57,844 nucleotides of DNA, from positions 1-57,844 of the forward strand of contig JAONQT010000002.1 in assembly GCA_028448965.1 (NCBI GenBank), in the 5' to 3' direction. Origin of the DNA: Candidatus Nitrosopumilus sp. (lineage in GTDB: Archaea > Thermoproteota > Nitrososphaeria > Nitrososphaerales > Nitrosopumilaceae). The position numbers were made by a program, and so were the translations under genes. Shown here piece by piece: positions 18,172-26,222 of this stretch. The notes under the pieces were generated by a model. That model saw only the letters and a program-made list of their open reading frames with translations. It had not been told where the DNA came from and did not search any database. Position 1 is the first letter of the stretch. Every line of letters begins with the position of its first letter.

Positions 18172-18776
18172 TTTTTACACACATTTAGAAAATTTTGTAT
18201 CATAATTTTACCAATATCTCCTGATTTTTCAGGATGAAATTGAGTTCCAAAAAAGTTATTTTTTTCAACAACTGCAGGAACTTTAACACCATAATCAGAT
18301 TCAGCTGTAATCACATCATCAAATGTTGGTTTTGCACGATAAGAGTGAACAAAATAAACCCAGGAATCATCATTAACACCTTCTAAAATAATTCCAGGTT
18401 TTTTAATTTCTAAATTATTCCATCCCATATGAGGAACTTTCATAGTAGATGGAAGAATAACTATTTCGCCATCAATTACATTAAATCCTTTTTCAATTCC
18501 TTCTTCACTTTTTTCAAAAAACATTTCCATTCCAAGACATATACCTAAAACAGGCGTATTATCTTTGACAAAATCATGGAATTTTATTTTTGAATTTTCA
18601 TTAATGCTTTTAATTGCAGGATCAAAATTACCTACACCAGGTAATAATAATCCAGAATAAACATTAGGTTTATCAAAAGAAGTAATCACATCTACTGAAG
18701 CACCTGCTTGTTGAAGAGAATTTTTGAGACTGAAAATATTTCCAGCACCATAGTCAAATATTGCTACACTAACCAT
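18168..18776 (-). CDS. hisH: Imidazole glycerol phosphate synthase, glutaminase subunit
   Basis: Class I glutamine amidotransferase of 202 residues that supplies ammonia to HisF. The catalytic triad is C80 (GICLGMEMF), H181 and E183 (FHPEKSGD). The N-terminus DYGAGNIFSLKN is typical of HisH. It shares its first base with the last base of hisB. Confidence 0.97.
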   Translation of the reverse strand: MVSVAIFDYGAGNIFSLKNSLQQAGASVDVITSFDKPNVYSGLLLPGVGNFDPAIKSINENSKIKFHDFVKDNTPVLGICLGMEMFFEKSEEGIEKGFNVIDGEIVILPSTMKVPHMGWNNLEIKKPGIILEGVNDDSWVYFVHSYRAKPTFDDVITAESDYGVKVPAVVEKNNFFGTQFHPEKSGDIGKIMIQNFLNVCKK

Positions 18777-19372
18777 TACATTGAACCTTTAGTACTTGGA
18801 ATTCCTTTTTGTTTTTTATCATATGATGATGCAGTTCTAAATGCAACTGCAAGTGATTTAATTGCAGATTCAACTTTATGATGATCATTATCACCATACT
18901 TTACAGTAAGGTGTATACAGCTATTTAGATTTTGAAGTAATGATTGAAAGAAGTGTTCTAAATCTTCTTTTGAAACATTTTCAATTTTATTTCTTTTTAT
19001 TGACAAAGTTAATTTTGAAAATGGTCGTTTTACTAAATCAATAGATGCTTCAGCTAGAGATTCATCCATTGGTACAGAAGCATAACTAAATCTTGTAATT
19101 CCACTTCTAGAACTTAATGCTTTATCAATTGCTTGGCCAATAGTAATTGCAGTATCCTCAATCAAGTGATGTTCAATCCCGTCATTAGATTTTGCAGTTA
19201 CTTTAAGATCCATCATTCCATGTTTACCAAAAGATGTGATCAAGTGATCAATAAAATTAATTCCAGTTTTGATACTAGTATTACCTGTTCCGTCTAGATT
19301 TACAGATACAGAAATGCTAGTTTCTTTGGTATTTCGATTAATTGATGCTTTTCTTTGAGCCATATTTTTCAC
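18776..19372 (-). CDS. hisB: Imidazoleglycerol-phosphate dehydratase
   Basis: A 198-residue Mn-dependent dehydratase, step 6 of histidine synthesis. Both metal-binding His motifs are present, HHLIEDT (about residue 68) and DNDHHKVES (about 161), along with [13 protein letters not shown]. It is monofunctional: the phosphatase domain fused in enteric HisB is absent, and a separate HAD gene lies immediately upstream. Confidence 0.95.
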   Translation of the reverse strand: MKNMAQRKASINRNTKETSISVSVNLDGTGNTSIKTGINFIDHLITSFGKHGMMDLKVTAKSNDGIEHHLIEDTAITIGQAIDKALSSRSGITRFSYASVPMDESLAEASIDLVKRPFSKLTLSIKRNKIENVSKEDLEHFFQSLLQNLNSCIHLTVKYGDNDHHKVESAIKSLAVAFRTASSYDKKQKGIPSTKGSM

Positions 19373-19389
19373 AGATTATCTAATATGAT

Positions 19390-20358
19390 TTATTCTAAAT
19401 TTAATACCTTTGGTAGGAGATTAATTGAATCTAAAACAAGAATAGCCTCATTTTGCTCAAATAATTTTAATTTTTCCTTAGGATTTTTGCTAGTTCCAAT
19501 TATTCCACAAAAAGTAGTTTTGTGACCCAAAATTGTTGCTTTCTTAGCCATAAGAAAATCCTCCATGGAGTCACCAACATACAGACAAGATTTACTATTC
19601 ATACCAATTATACAATTTAGAAGTGCCTGAGGGTTTGGTTTTGCTAGTTCTCGTGATTCATCCTCTAAAAATACTGAATTTGTTAAATCAAATTTTTCTA
19701 ATAGATATTTTAATGAATAATTAACAGATTCTTTTCCTCTTCCAGTAACCATAGAAATTTGTTTATCAAATTTTTTCTGTAATTTGATACATAATTCATC
19801 ATTAAAAATAACATAATCGTTTTCAATTAAACCAGGATCAGAAAATTTTGAAATAGTTTTGAATAATTCTGAATAGAGTTTAGGTCCATAAAATAATTGA
19901 TCAAATATTTGATACAAAATATTTTCTTTATGAGTGCCAGGATAAGATAATTTGTTAATAATTTCAGAAATATCAATTTGAGTTTTTAGAAAATTTTCAA
20001 CGGATTTTATACCAGTTGAATCAGAGTTTTTTATTACAGTAAAAATAAATTCAGTTTGATCTTTTTTTAATTTTTTTGCAGCGATAATTGAAAGAATTGA
20101 GGCATAAGTTAAATCAACTTCATCATTAAATCCTCCAGTAGATTTGAATCCATCAATTATTTTAAAATCTATATCAATTGCATCAGAAATATTTACTAAA
20201 GTTTCTAATACATATTTTGTAGTTTTAATAATTGTTTCATCATATGATTTTGTAATATCAATTAAAACACCATCACAATCAAAAATTAAACTATCAATTT
20301 CAATATCATTAAAGGAATCATCAACATAAATTCCCTCAAATTTCTGTTTTAAAGTCAT
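19390..20358 (-). CDS. HAD-superfamily phosphatase, candidate histidinol-phosphate phosphatase
   Basis: A 322-residue HAD hydrolase. The four motifs are D27-x-D29 (IFDCDGVLID), T205 (VTGRGKES), K240 (AKPNPQALL) and D263/D267 (GDSMEDF). A large, mostly helical cap of about 150 residues sits between motifs I and II, much larger than in GmhB/HisB-type phosphatases. It is embedded between hisC and hisB, with a 4-nt overlap to hisC (20355-20358). Every other late-pathway activity is accounted for except histidinol-phosphate phosphatase, so that is the inferred role. An alternative is a phosphoglycolate-type phosphatase caught in the operon. Confidence 0.8.
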   Translation of the reverse strand: MTLKQKFEGIYVDDSFNDIEIDSLIFDCDGVLIDITKSYDETIIKTTKYVLETLVNISDAIDIDFKIIDGFKSTGGFNDEVDLTYASILSIIAAKKLKKDQTEFIFTVIKNSDSTGIKSVENFLKTQIDISEIINKLSYPGTHKENILYQIFDQLFYGPKLYSELFKTISKFSDPGLIENDYVIFNDELCIKLQKKFDKQISMVTGRGKESVNYSLKYLLEKFDLTNSVFLEDESRELAKPNPQALLNCIIGMNSKSCLYVGDSMEDFLMAKKATILGHKTTFCGIIGTSKNPKEKLKLFEQNEAILVLDSINLLPKVLNLE

Positions 20359-21428
20359 TCTAATAAATCACGAATAGCCAGTAAAAATTTTGAATTCATT
20401 TCTTTGGTTCCAATTGTTACTCTAAGACATCCTTGATGATTTCCAATCTTGCCCAATTTTCTAATTGAAATTCCTTGTTCTGCAAGTGCCGAATAAACTC
20501 GTTTGTAAGAGCTGTGTGCATCAAATAATACAAAATTAGCCTTAGAATCAAATACTTCAAAAGTATCAAATTTTCTCAATGTTTCAATAATTCTTTGTCT
20601 CTCAATTTTTATTATTTTTGTTGCATTTTCCATTAAATTTACTTTTTCTAAGGCTAAAATCCCAGATTCAATAGTAATAGTGCTTAGTGGGTATGGGTAT
20701 TGTAAAACATTAAGAAATGCATCTGTGAATTTTTTATTTGCAACAAAGTAACCTAAACGAAGACCTGCCATTCCAAATGATTTTGATAAAGTTCTAACTA
20801 CAATTAGATTATTTTGTGTTTTTACAAGACTAGAAAGAGAATAATCAGAAAACTCACCATAAGCTTCATCAATAATTATCAAACCATCAAAAGATTTAAT
20901 CAATTTTTGTAATTCTATTTTTGAAAATTGAAATCCAGTTGGATTATTTGGAGAATCAAGATATAAAATATCTGCATTTTTTGATTCTTTAATAAATTCT
21001 TTAATATCTAATTTCATATCATCTGAAAAAGGAATTGCAATTAATGGAATTGAGTATAATTTACATCGCTCTTCAAAAAAACCAAAAGTAGGATTTGATG
21101 TAAGAACTTTAGTTTGTTTTGATGCAAAATTGGATAGAATTAAATCTAAAATTTGATCAGAACCATTTCCAATACCAATCATAGATGAAGGTGCTTTAAC
21201 AAATTTAGAAATCATTTGAATTAATCTTTCAACACCACCAAGAGGATATTCCCTTACATCAGAATTTTTTCTAGCTCCGGATACAATATCATTTTGAAAT
21301 TGTTTAGAAAGAACATAATTTTCATTTGAGTCTAATTTTAGAGAATTTTCATTTAATTGAGGTTTTTGATATCCACCAATTGAAGAAAATTCTTTAACCT
21401 TTGAATCAAACCAATTTTTTTTCATCAT
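20355..21428 (-). CDS. hisC: Histidinol-phosphate aminotransferase
   Basis: A fold-type I PLP aminotransferase of 357 residues. The PLP lysine is K216 (TLSKSFGMAGLRLGY); the DSPNNPTG and IIDEAYGEF motifs are present. It converts imidazole acetol phosphate to histidinol phosphate. The operon position between hisD and the HAD phosphatase supports the His role over the paralogous CobD-like enzyme at 46.1 kb. It overlaps hisD by 4 nt. Confidence 0.95.
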   Translation of the reverse strand: MMKKNWFDSKVKEFSSIGGYQKPQLNENSLKLDSNENYVLSKQFQNDIVSGARKNSDVREYPLGGVERLIQMISKFVKAPSSMIGIGNGSDQILDLILSNFASKQTKVLTSNPTFGFFEERCKLYSIPLIAIPFSDDMKLDIKEFIKESKNADILYLDSPNNPTGFQFSKIELQKLIKSFDGLIIIDEAYGEFSDYSLSSLVKTQNNLIVVRTLSKSFGMAGLRLGYFVANKKFTDAFLNVLQYPYPLSTITIESGILALEKVNLMENATKIIKIERQRIIETLRKFDTFEVFDSKANFVLFDAHSSYKRVYSALAEQGISIRKLGKIGNHQGCLRVTIGTKEMNSKFLLAIRDLLE

Positions 21429-22696
21429 AATCTACCTCTAACTGCTTCATAGTGATTTGGTAATCCTTCAGAACTAGTTAATGTATCAAGATGTTTTGAA
21501 ATTTTTGATAAAGAGAATTTTGAAGCTGTGACTTCAGTGTTTATTTTAATAAAATCCATTACGGATAGAGAACCTCGAATTTTACCAAATCCATTAGTAG
21601 GAAGAATGTGATTTGAGCCTAAAATATAGTCACTAGCAGATGATGGAGAGTAATTTCCAAGTAAAACTAATCCCGCTGTAGTTATTTTTGATGAAATTAA
21701 TTTTGGATTTTTTGTCATAATTTGTAAATGTTCAGGAGCTAGAGAATTTGCCAAGTTTATCATATCAGAATTATTTTTACATACTGCAATAAATCCATTT
21801 TTAGATAAACTTGTTTTAACTAATTCCTTTCTTTGAATTATTGGTAATAATTTTGAAATTATTTGATTAACAAGTTTTGCAGTTTTTTCTGAATTTGTAA
21901 TTAAATAACAAAAAGTATCACTACTATGTTCTGCTTGAGAAATTAAATCAAGTGCTAGAAATTCAGGATTAACAGAATTATCTGCAATAATCCCTAATTC
22001 AGTAGGGCCAGCAAGCATATCAATTCCAGTATTATCATTAACTAATGATTTTGCTAATGTAACAAATGCACCGCCAGGTCCAACAATTTTATCAACTTTT
22101 GAAATTGATTTAGTTCCATAAGATAATGCAGCTATTGCTTGTACACCTCCAGTTTTATAGATCTCAGTTGCACCACAAATATCTGCAGCAACAATTGTTA
22201 ATGGATCAATTTTTCCATTAGAATTTGGGGGGGATACTACCACAATTCGTTTTACACCAGCAACTTTTGCAGGAATTACAGACATAATAACAGAACTTGG
22301 ATATTTTGCTAGACCACCAGGAATATAACAACCAGTACTTTGAATTGGTATAAATTTTTTTATTATTTGTATACCATCATGGTTAATTTTTTTATTTTTG
22401 AATATATTTTTAATAGCAGATTCTGTTTTTTCAACTCTTGTTTTTACTAAGCGTAATGCAGTAATCTCATCTTTTGATATTAGAGAATATGCATTTTTAA
22501 TTTCTACTTTAGAAATACGTAAGGTGGAAATACTAGCGCCAGTAAACTTTTTTTCATATTTTTTTACTGCAGAATCACCATTTTTTTGAACATTCTTTAG
22601 AATAGATTCAACGATAGATTTATTTTTTTGAGCCTGTTTTGGAATGATTTTTGCAACAAATTGTTCAATATTTGTTACTTTATGGATTTTCATCAA
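21425..22696 (-). CDS. hisD: Histidinol dehydrogenase
   Basis: Zinc enzyme of 423 residues for the last two oxidations to histidine. Recognised by IPGGLAKYPSSVIM, the zinc/base motif QAEHSSDT, and the catalytic Glu-His pair in APEHLQI. It overlaps hisG by 4 nt (22693-22696). Confidence 0.97.
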   Translation of the reverse strand: MMKIHKVTNIEQFVAKIIPKQAQKNKSIVESILKNVQKNGDSAVKKYEKKFTGASISTLRISKVEIKNAYSLISKDEITALRLVKTRVEKTESAIKNIFKNKKINHDGIQIIKKFIPIQSTGCYIPGGLAKYPSSVIMSVIPAKVAGVKRIVVVSPPNSNGKIDPLTIVAADICGATEIYKTGGVQAIAALSYGTKSISKVDKIVGPGGAFVTLAKSLVNDNTGIDMLAGPTELGIIADNSVNPEFLALDLISQAEHSSDTFCYLITNSEKTAKLVNQIISKLLPIIQRKELVKTSLSKNGFIAVCKNNSDMINLANSLAPEHLQIMTKNPKLISSKITTAGLVLLGNYSPSSASDYILGSNHILPTNGFGKIRGSLSVMDFIKINTEVTASKFSLSKISKHLDTLTSSEGLPNHYEAVRGRL

Positions 22697-23676
22697 TTTT
22701 CTTCGTCGCGTTTAATTTCTTCTAATTCTAATATTTGACGTGGTTCATGAACTACAAGTCCTTGTGCAATTTTTCTTAATTTAGGAATAAGTTTGTGAAA
22801 TTCTTCTTTTTTAATCACAGTATTTACACCAAACCAACCGTCTTCACTAAGAGGACTAATTGTAGGTCTCTTTAAAGAAGGCATTTGTGTTAAAAGTTTT
22901 TTCAGATTTTTTTCTTCAACATTAAGGTAAATGTGTAAATATTTTCTTCCATTAACTGCACCTCTCATTAATGTAATAATATCAAAAATTTTTTCCCGCT
23001 TTTTAGGATCCTTTAATGATTTTTTATTTACAATTAAATGTGCGGTTGAAGTTAAAACTTCATCAACAATTTTTAATTTATTTTGTTTTAAAGTTGTTCC
23101 AGTTTCAGTAACATCCATTATTGCATCAACATCCTCTGGAGGTTTTGCTTCAGTTGCTCCAAAGGATAAATGAATTTGAACATCCTTATTATTTCCTAAA
23201 CGCATCCAAGGGGTTACAATTAGTGGATCTTTTTTCCCATAATATTTTTGATATGATTTTAAACTTTTGATGAATTTAGATGCAGTTGTTAAATATTCAG
23301 AAGAAAGACGAAGTGTTTTTTTCTTTTTTCCATAATCAGCAATCATTGCATCAAGATTTTTGTAACTATATTTATCAGGAAATGCAATTACAAGTCTAAT
23401 TTTTCCATATTCTAAATCAAGAATTGGTTCGACATCAGAATTAGTTTCTCCAACCCAATCTTTACCAGTAATACCAACATCATACAGTCCTTCAGATACA
23501 AGAGTAGGAATTTCTTGTGGACGTAACATTTTGACTACAATACTTGGATCATCAAGGTAGACACGATATGTTCTACTTTTTCTATTAACTTTAGTCCATG
23601 ACTTTTCAAGTAGTTTGAATGTAGCATCCTCTAGACTTCCTTTAGGTATAGCAAATTTTACATCAGACATTTTCAT
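22693..23676 (-). CDS. hisG: ATP phosphoribosyltransferase, long form
   Basis: The committed, feedback-controlled first enzyme of histidine synthesis. At 327 residues it is the long form with a C-terminal regulatory (PII-like) domain (about 225-310), so no HisZ partner is needed. Key segments are FAIPKGSLED, VGITGKDWVGE and the PRPP-binding MDVTETGTTLKQN. Two ATGs lie two codons apart (23676 and 23670); the TATA-like box favours a leaderless start at either. First gene of the operon. Confidence 0.95.
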   Translation of the reverse strand: MKMSDVKFAIPKGSLEDATFKLLEKSWTKVNRKSRTYRVYLDDPSIVVKMLRPQEIPTLVSEGLYDVGITGKDWVGETNSDVEPILDLEYGKIRLVIAFPDKYSYKNLDAMIADYGKKKKTLRLSSEYLTTASKFIKSLKSYQKYYGKKDPLIVTPWMRLGNNKDVQIHLSFGATEAKPPEDVDAIMDVTETGTTLKQNKLKIVDEVLTSTAHLIVNKKSLKDPKKREKIFDIITLMRGAVNGRKYLHIYLNVEEKNLKKLLTQMPSLKRPTISPLSEDGWFGVNTVIKKEEFHKLIPKLRKIAQGLVVHEPRQILELEEIKRDEEN

Positions 23677-23693
23677 TACTTTTCACTTTTTAG

Positions 23694-23704
23694 CTATATA
23701 ATAG
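23694..23704 (-). promoter_or_regulatory. TATA-like box of the his operon
   Basis: TATTATATA on the minus strand, in the 33-bp gap between the HMG-CoA reductase stop and hisG, is centred about 25 nt before the hisG start. This gives the nine-gene operon its own promoter rather than read-through from upstream. Confidence 0.6.
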
Positions 23705-23709
23705 GATGT

Positions 23710-24966
23710 TTAAATTTGCTGAAGTAATTCCTTAGCTTTATCAAGTGAAATTGATTTTACTTGAATCATTTTTTCAACAATTTGATCAATTTGTGCTGGA
23801 GTTGCTCCTGCTGCTGCTGCGAGATTTCGTGCATGCAATCTCATATGCCCTTTTTGAATCCCTTCAGTAGAAAGGGCTCTAATTGCACTATAATTTTGAG
23901 CTAATCCTGTAGCAGTCATCACACAAGCAAGTTCTTGGGCAGATTCAACGTTAAGGATTTTTGAACAAACCTTAGCTACAGGGTGTACATTAACAATTCC
24001 TCCAACAATTCCAACTGAAAGAGGAATTTCTAAAATTCCAACTAAATTTCCATTGCCATCTTTACTCCATTTACTTAATGATCTATATTTTCCTGAATTA
24101 GATGCATATGCATTTGCAGCAGCTTCAATAGCTCTACTATCTTGACCTACAGCATTAGCAACAGATATGATTCCATTCATAATTCCTTTATTATGAGTGA
24201 CTGCACGATAAACATCATTATCTGCAAATTCAAATGCTAATACAATATTATCAACCACATTTTCTCCACCTACAGATTCTTTTTCAAAAATAGCTTTTGC
24301 TTTTACCATACGTCTTGTAGAGTAATTAGATAAAATTCTAAGTAATGCTTTTCCTCCAGTAATTTTTTCAATAAGAGGTGAAACTGCTTCACACATAGTG
24401 TTTGTTACATTAGCACCCATTGCGTCACCAACATCAATCAATAATTCTACAATTAACATATTACCAGATGGAGTTTCAATTTCCTTACAAGTAATTTCTT
24501 TAGCACCCTTACTCATCTTAGATAGAGTATTACTTTTTGAATTTGCTAATTTTAAAATTTCAGAAGTAGAATCTTGAATTTTTTTAATAGCAGAATTTGT
24601 ATCTACATTTAAAATTTGAATCTGACCAATACTATATGATTCATCAGCAGTTACTTCAAATCCACCTTTAATTCGTGCAATTTTAGCACCTTTTGATGCT
24701 GCTGCAATTACAGATGGTTCTTCAATAACCATTGGAACCACGTAGTCTTTACCGTTAATTTTAAAATTTGTTGCAATCCCCAAAGGCAATGAAAAAGTTC
24801 CAATTGCATTTTCTATCATCTTATCTGCATTATCAAAAGAAATTCCACCATCAGGGTTTTCTAAAATTTCTAACTCATTTTTAGAAAGATTTGCAAAATT
24901 TCTAATTATATTCAATCTTTCTTCTCTAGATTTTTCAAAAAATTTGGAAATAGATGAATCAGGCAT
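23710..24966 (-). CDS. hmgA: HMG-CoA reductase, class II type
   Basis: Makes mevalonate for archaeal isoprenoid lipids. The 418-residue chain reads like the class II (bacterial, Pseudomonas mevalonii-type) family: ENAIGTFSLPLGIATNF, E83 in EEPSV, K260 in THNKGIMNG, D276 in GQDSRAIE, and the C-terminal catalytic His in GHMRLHARN (H374 or H378). Most archaea use class I, with a different substrate motif. It has no membrane segment. The start is an ATG 1 nt after the upstream gene's stop. Confidence 0.93.
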   Translation of the reverse strand: MPDSSISKFFEKSREERLNIIRNFANLSKNELEILENPDGGISFDNADKMIENAIGTFSLPLGIATNFKINGKDYVVPMVIEEPSVIAAASKGAKIARIKGGFEVTADESYSIGQIQILNVDTNSAIKKIQDSTSEILKLANSKSNTLSKMSKGAKEITCKEIETPSGNMLIVELLIDVGDAMGANVTNTMCEAVSPLIEKITGGKALLRILSNYSTRRMVKAKAIFEKESVGGENVVDNIVLAFEFADNDVYRAVTHNKGIMNGIISVANAVGQDSRAIEAAANAYASNSGKYRSLSKWSKDGNGNLVGILEIPLSVGIVGGIVNVHPVAKVCSKILNVESAQELACVMTATGLAQNYSAIRALSTEGIQKGHMRLHARNLAAAAGATPAQIDQIVEKMIQVKSISLDKAKELLQQI

Positions 24967-24967
24967 T

Positions 24968-26065
24968 TTATTTTAATATCCTCAATAATCTATCATCGAG
25001 TCCATCTGGAAAACCTTTTCCATCAGTATTTGAAGTAATTACATAGATACTACCGTCAGAACCTTCCACAACGTCACGAATTCTACCATTTCCACTTAGA
25101 ATTGATTTTTGAGAGCTTAATCCATCTTCAAAATCAACCTGATATAGATTGGAAGCTCGCATTGAAGCCATTATGAATTTAGATTCAAATTCAATTTTAT
25201 CACCAGAATAAAATAAAATTCCACCAGGCTCAATACTTGGATCATAACAAAGAACTGCATTTTCAAAATCAAGACTTCCAGAACATTGTTGTTCAGGCCA
25301 TCCATAATTTTTTCCTGCTATAATGAGATTAATTTCATCATTTTTTTCAGGTCCAAATTCTGCGACAAATAAATTATCATTATCATCCCATGTCATTCCT
25401 TGTGGATGTCTATGTCCTAAAGAGTACACAGGTGAATTTGGAAAGGGGTTATCATTTGGAAATGTACCATCATCATTTAATCTTAAAATTTTTCCAGATA
25501 AAGAATTGACATCTTGTGGTAAATGAGATTCATCTGAAACTGTACCCGCACCCACATATAATTTTCCATCAGGTCCAAATTTTAAAAAACCACCATTAGT
25601 AAAGGATGAACCAGGAATTTTATCTAATATTATTTCTACATCCTTTAGTTTATTATTTTCTTCAGTAATTCGTAAAATTTTATTCCATAAATTACCATTT
25701 TCTTCATATGTCAAAAAAACGTATAGAAAATGATTAGTTGAAAAATTAGGATGAAGCGCAATTCCCAATAATCCACCGTCAAATACATTGGCAGTACGAA
25801 ATGTGGCTAATGGAGATTCTAGTAAAATGTTATTTTCAATAACTCTAATGTATCCATTTTTTTCTGTAACAAAAACTCTATCATCAGAAACAGCGATTGC
25901 ACGTGGTTTATCAAGATTTTCAGCTAAAATTATTACAGAATCATTTTCTGAATATGAATTTGGTTTTGGTAATGGGATTGATGTTTCATTATCTGAAGAA
26001 GTTAAAACTAATATTGAAAATATTATGGCACCTGTAATTGCAATAATTTGAATTTTTTTATTCAT
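24968..26065 (-). CDS. PQQ-type soluble aldose (glucose/sorbosone) dehydrogenase-like beta-propeller, exported
   Basis: A 365-residue protein with an N-terminal signal/anchor (about 5-23, after MNKKIQ) and a six-bladed propeller typical of the GSDH family: GLLGIALHPNF, ENKLYVGAG-like FGPDGKLYVGAG, GHRHPQGM and FVAEFGPEKNDEIN. The active-site His residues (LHP and GHRHPQG) are kept. These enzymes oxidise sugars with PQQ outside the membrane; whether this organism makes PQQ is unknown. A TTG lies 13 codons upstream (26104), but the TATA-like box at 26088-26098 is 26 nt before the ATG at 26065, which decides the start. Confidence 0.85.
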   Translation of the reverse strand: MNKKIQIIAITGAIIFSILVLTSSDNETSIPLPKPNSYSENDSVIILAENLDKPRAIAVSDDRVFVTEKNGYIRVIENNILLESPLATFRTANVFDGGLLGIALHPNFSTNHFLYVFLTYEENGNLWNKILRITEENNKLKDVEIILDKIPGSSFTNGGFLKFGPDGKLYVGAGTVSDESHLPQDVNSLSGKILRLNDDGTFPNDNPFPNSPVYSLGHRHPQGMTWDDNDNLFVAEFGPEKNDEINLIIAGKNYGWPEQQCSGSLDFENAVLCYDPSIEPGGILFYSGDKIEFESKFIMASMRASNLYQVDFEDGLSSQKSILSGNGRIRDVVEGSDGSIYVITSNTDGKGFPDGLDDRLLRILK

Positions 26066-26087
26066 CAAAAAACAATCCTTTGAAATC

Positions 26088-26098
26088 CTATTAATTAC
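26088..26098 (-). promoter_or_regulatory. TATA-like box of the aldose dehydrogenase-like gene
   Basis: GTAATTAATAG on the minus strand is centred 26-28 nt before the ATG at 26065, which supports that start over the upstream TTG. Confidence 0.45.
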
Positions 26099-26119
26099 TT
26101 TCAAAGATTTGATAAAGCG

Positions 26120-26125
26120 TATATA
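26120..26125 (+). promoter_or_regulatory. TATA box of initiator tRNA-Met
   Basis: TATATA is centred 26 nt before the first base of the tRNA at 26148. Confidence 0.65.
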
Positions 26126-26147
26126 CCGTTGAACTTTATTTAGGTTC

Positions 26148-26222
26148 AGCGGGGTGGGGAAGCCAGGTCATCCCGGCGGGCTCATAACCCGCAGTTCAGT
26201 AGTTCAAATCTACTCCCCGCTA
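26148..26222 (+). tRNA. Initiator tRNA-Met (anticodon CAU)
   Basis: The acceptor stem AGCGGGG pairs with CCCCGCT, so the first pair is A-U, an archaeal initiator feature. The anticodon stem GCGGG/CCCGC gives three consecutive G-C pairs next to the loop CTCATAA, the universal initiator signature. The anticodon is CAT and there is no intron. The discriminator is A26222. The last three bases coincide with the antisense stop codon of tiaS. An Ile2 (CAU) identity was considered because tiaS is adjacent, but the initiator determinants argue against it. Confidence 0.93.

Noticed and set aside
26148-26222. tRNA-Ile2 (CAU) identity next to tiaS
   Set aside because: A-U first pair and the three G-C pairs under the loop are initiator features. 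Final proof needs the other CAU tRNAs.
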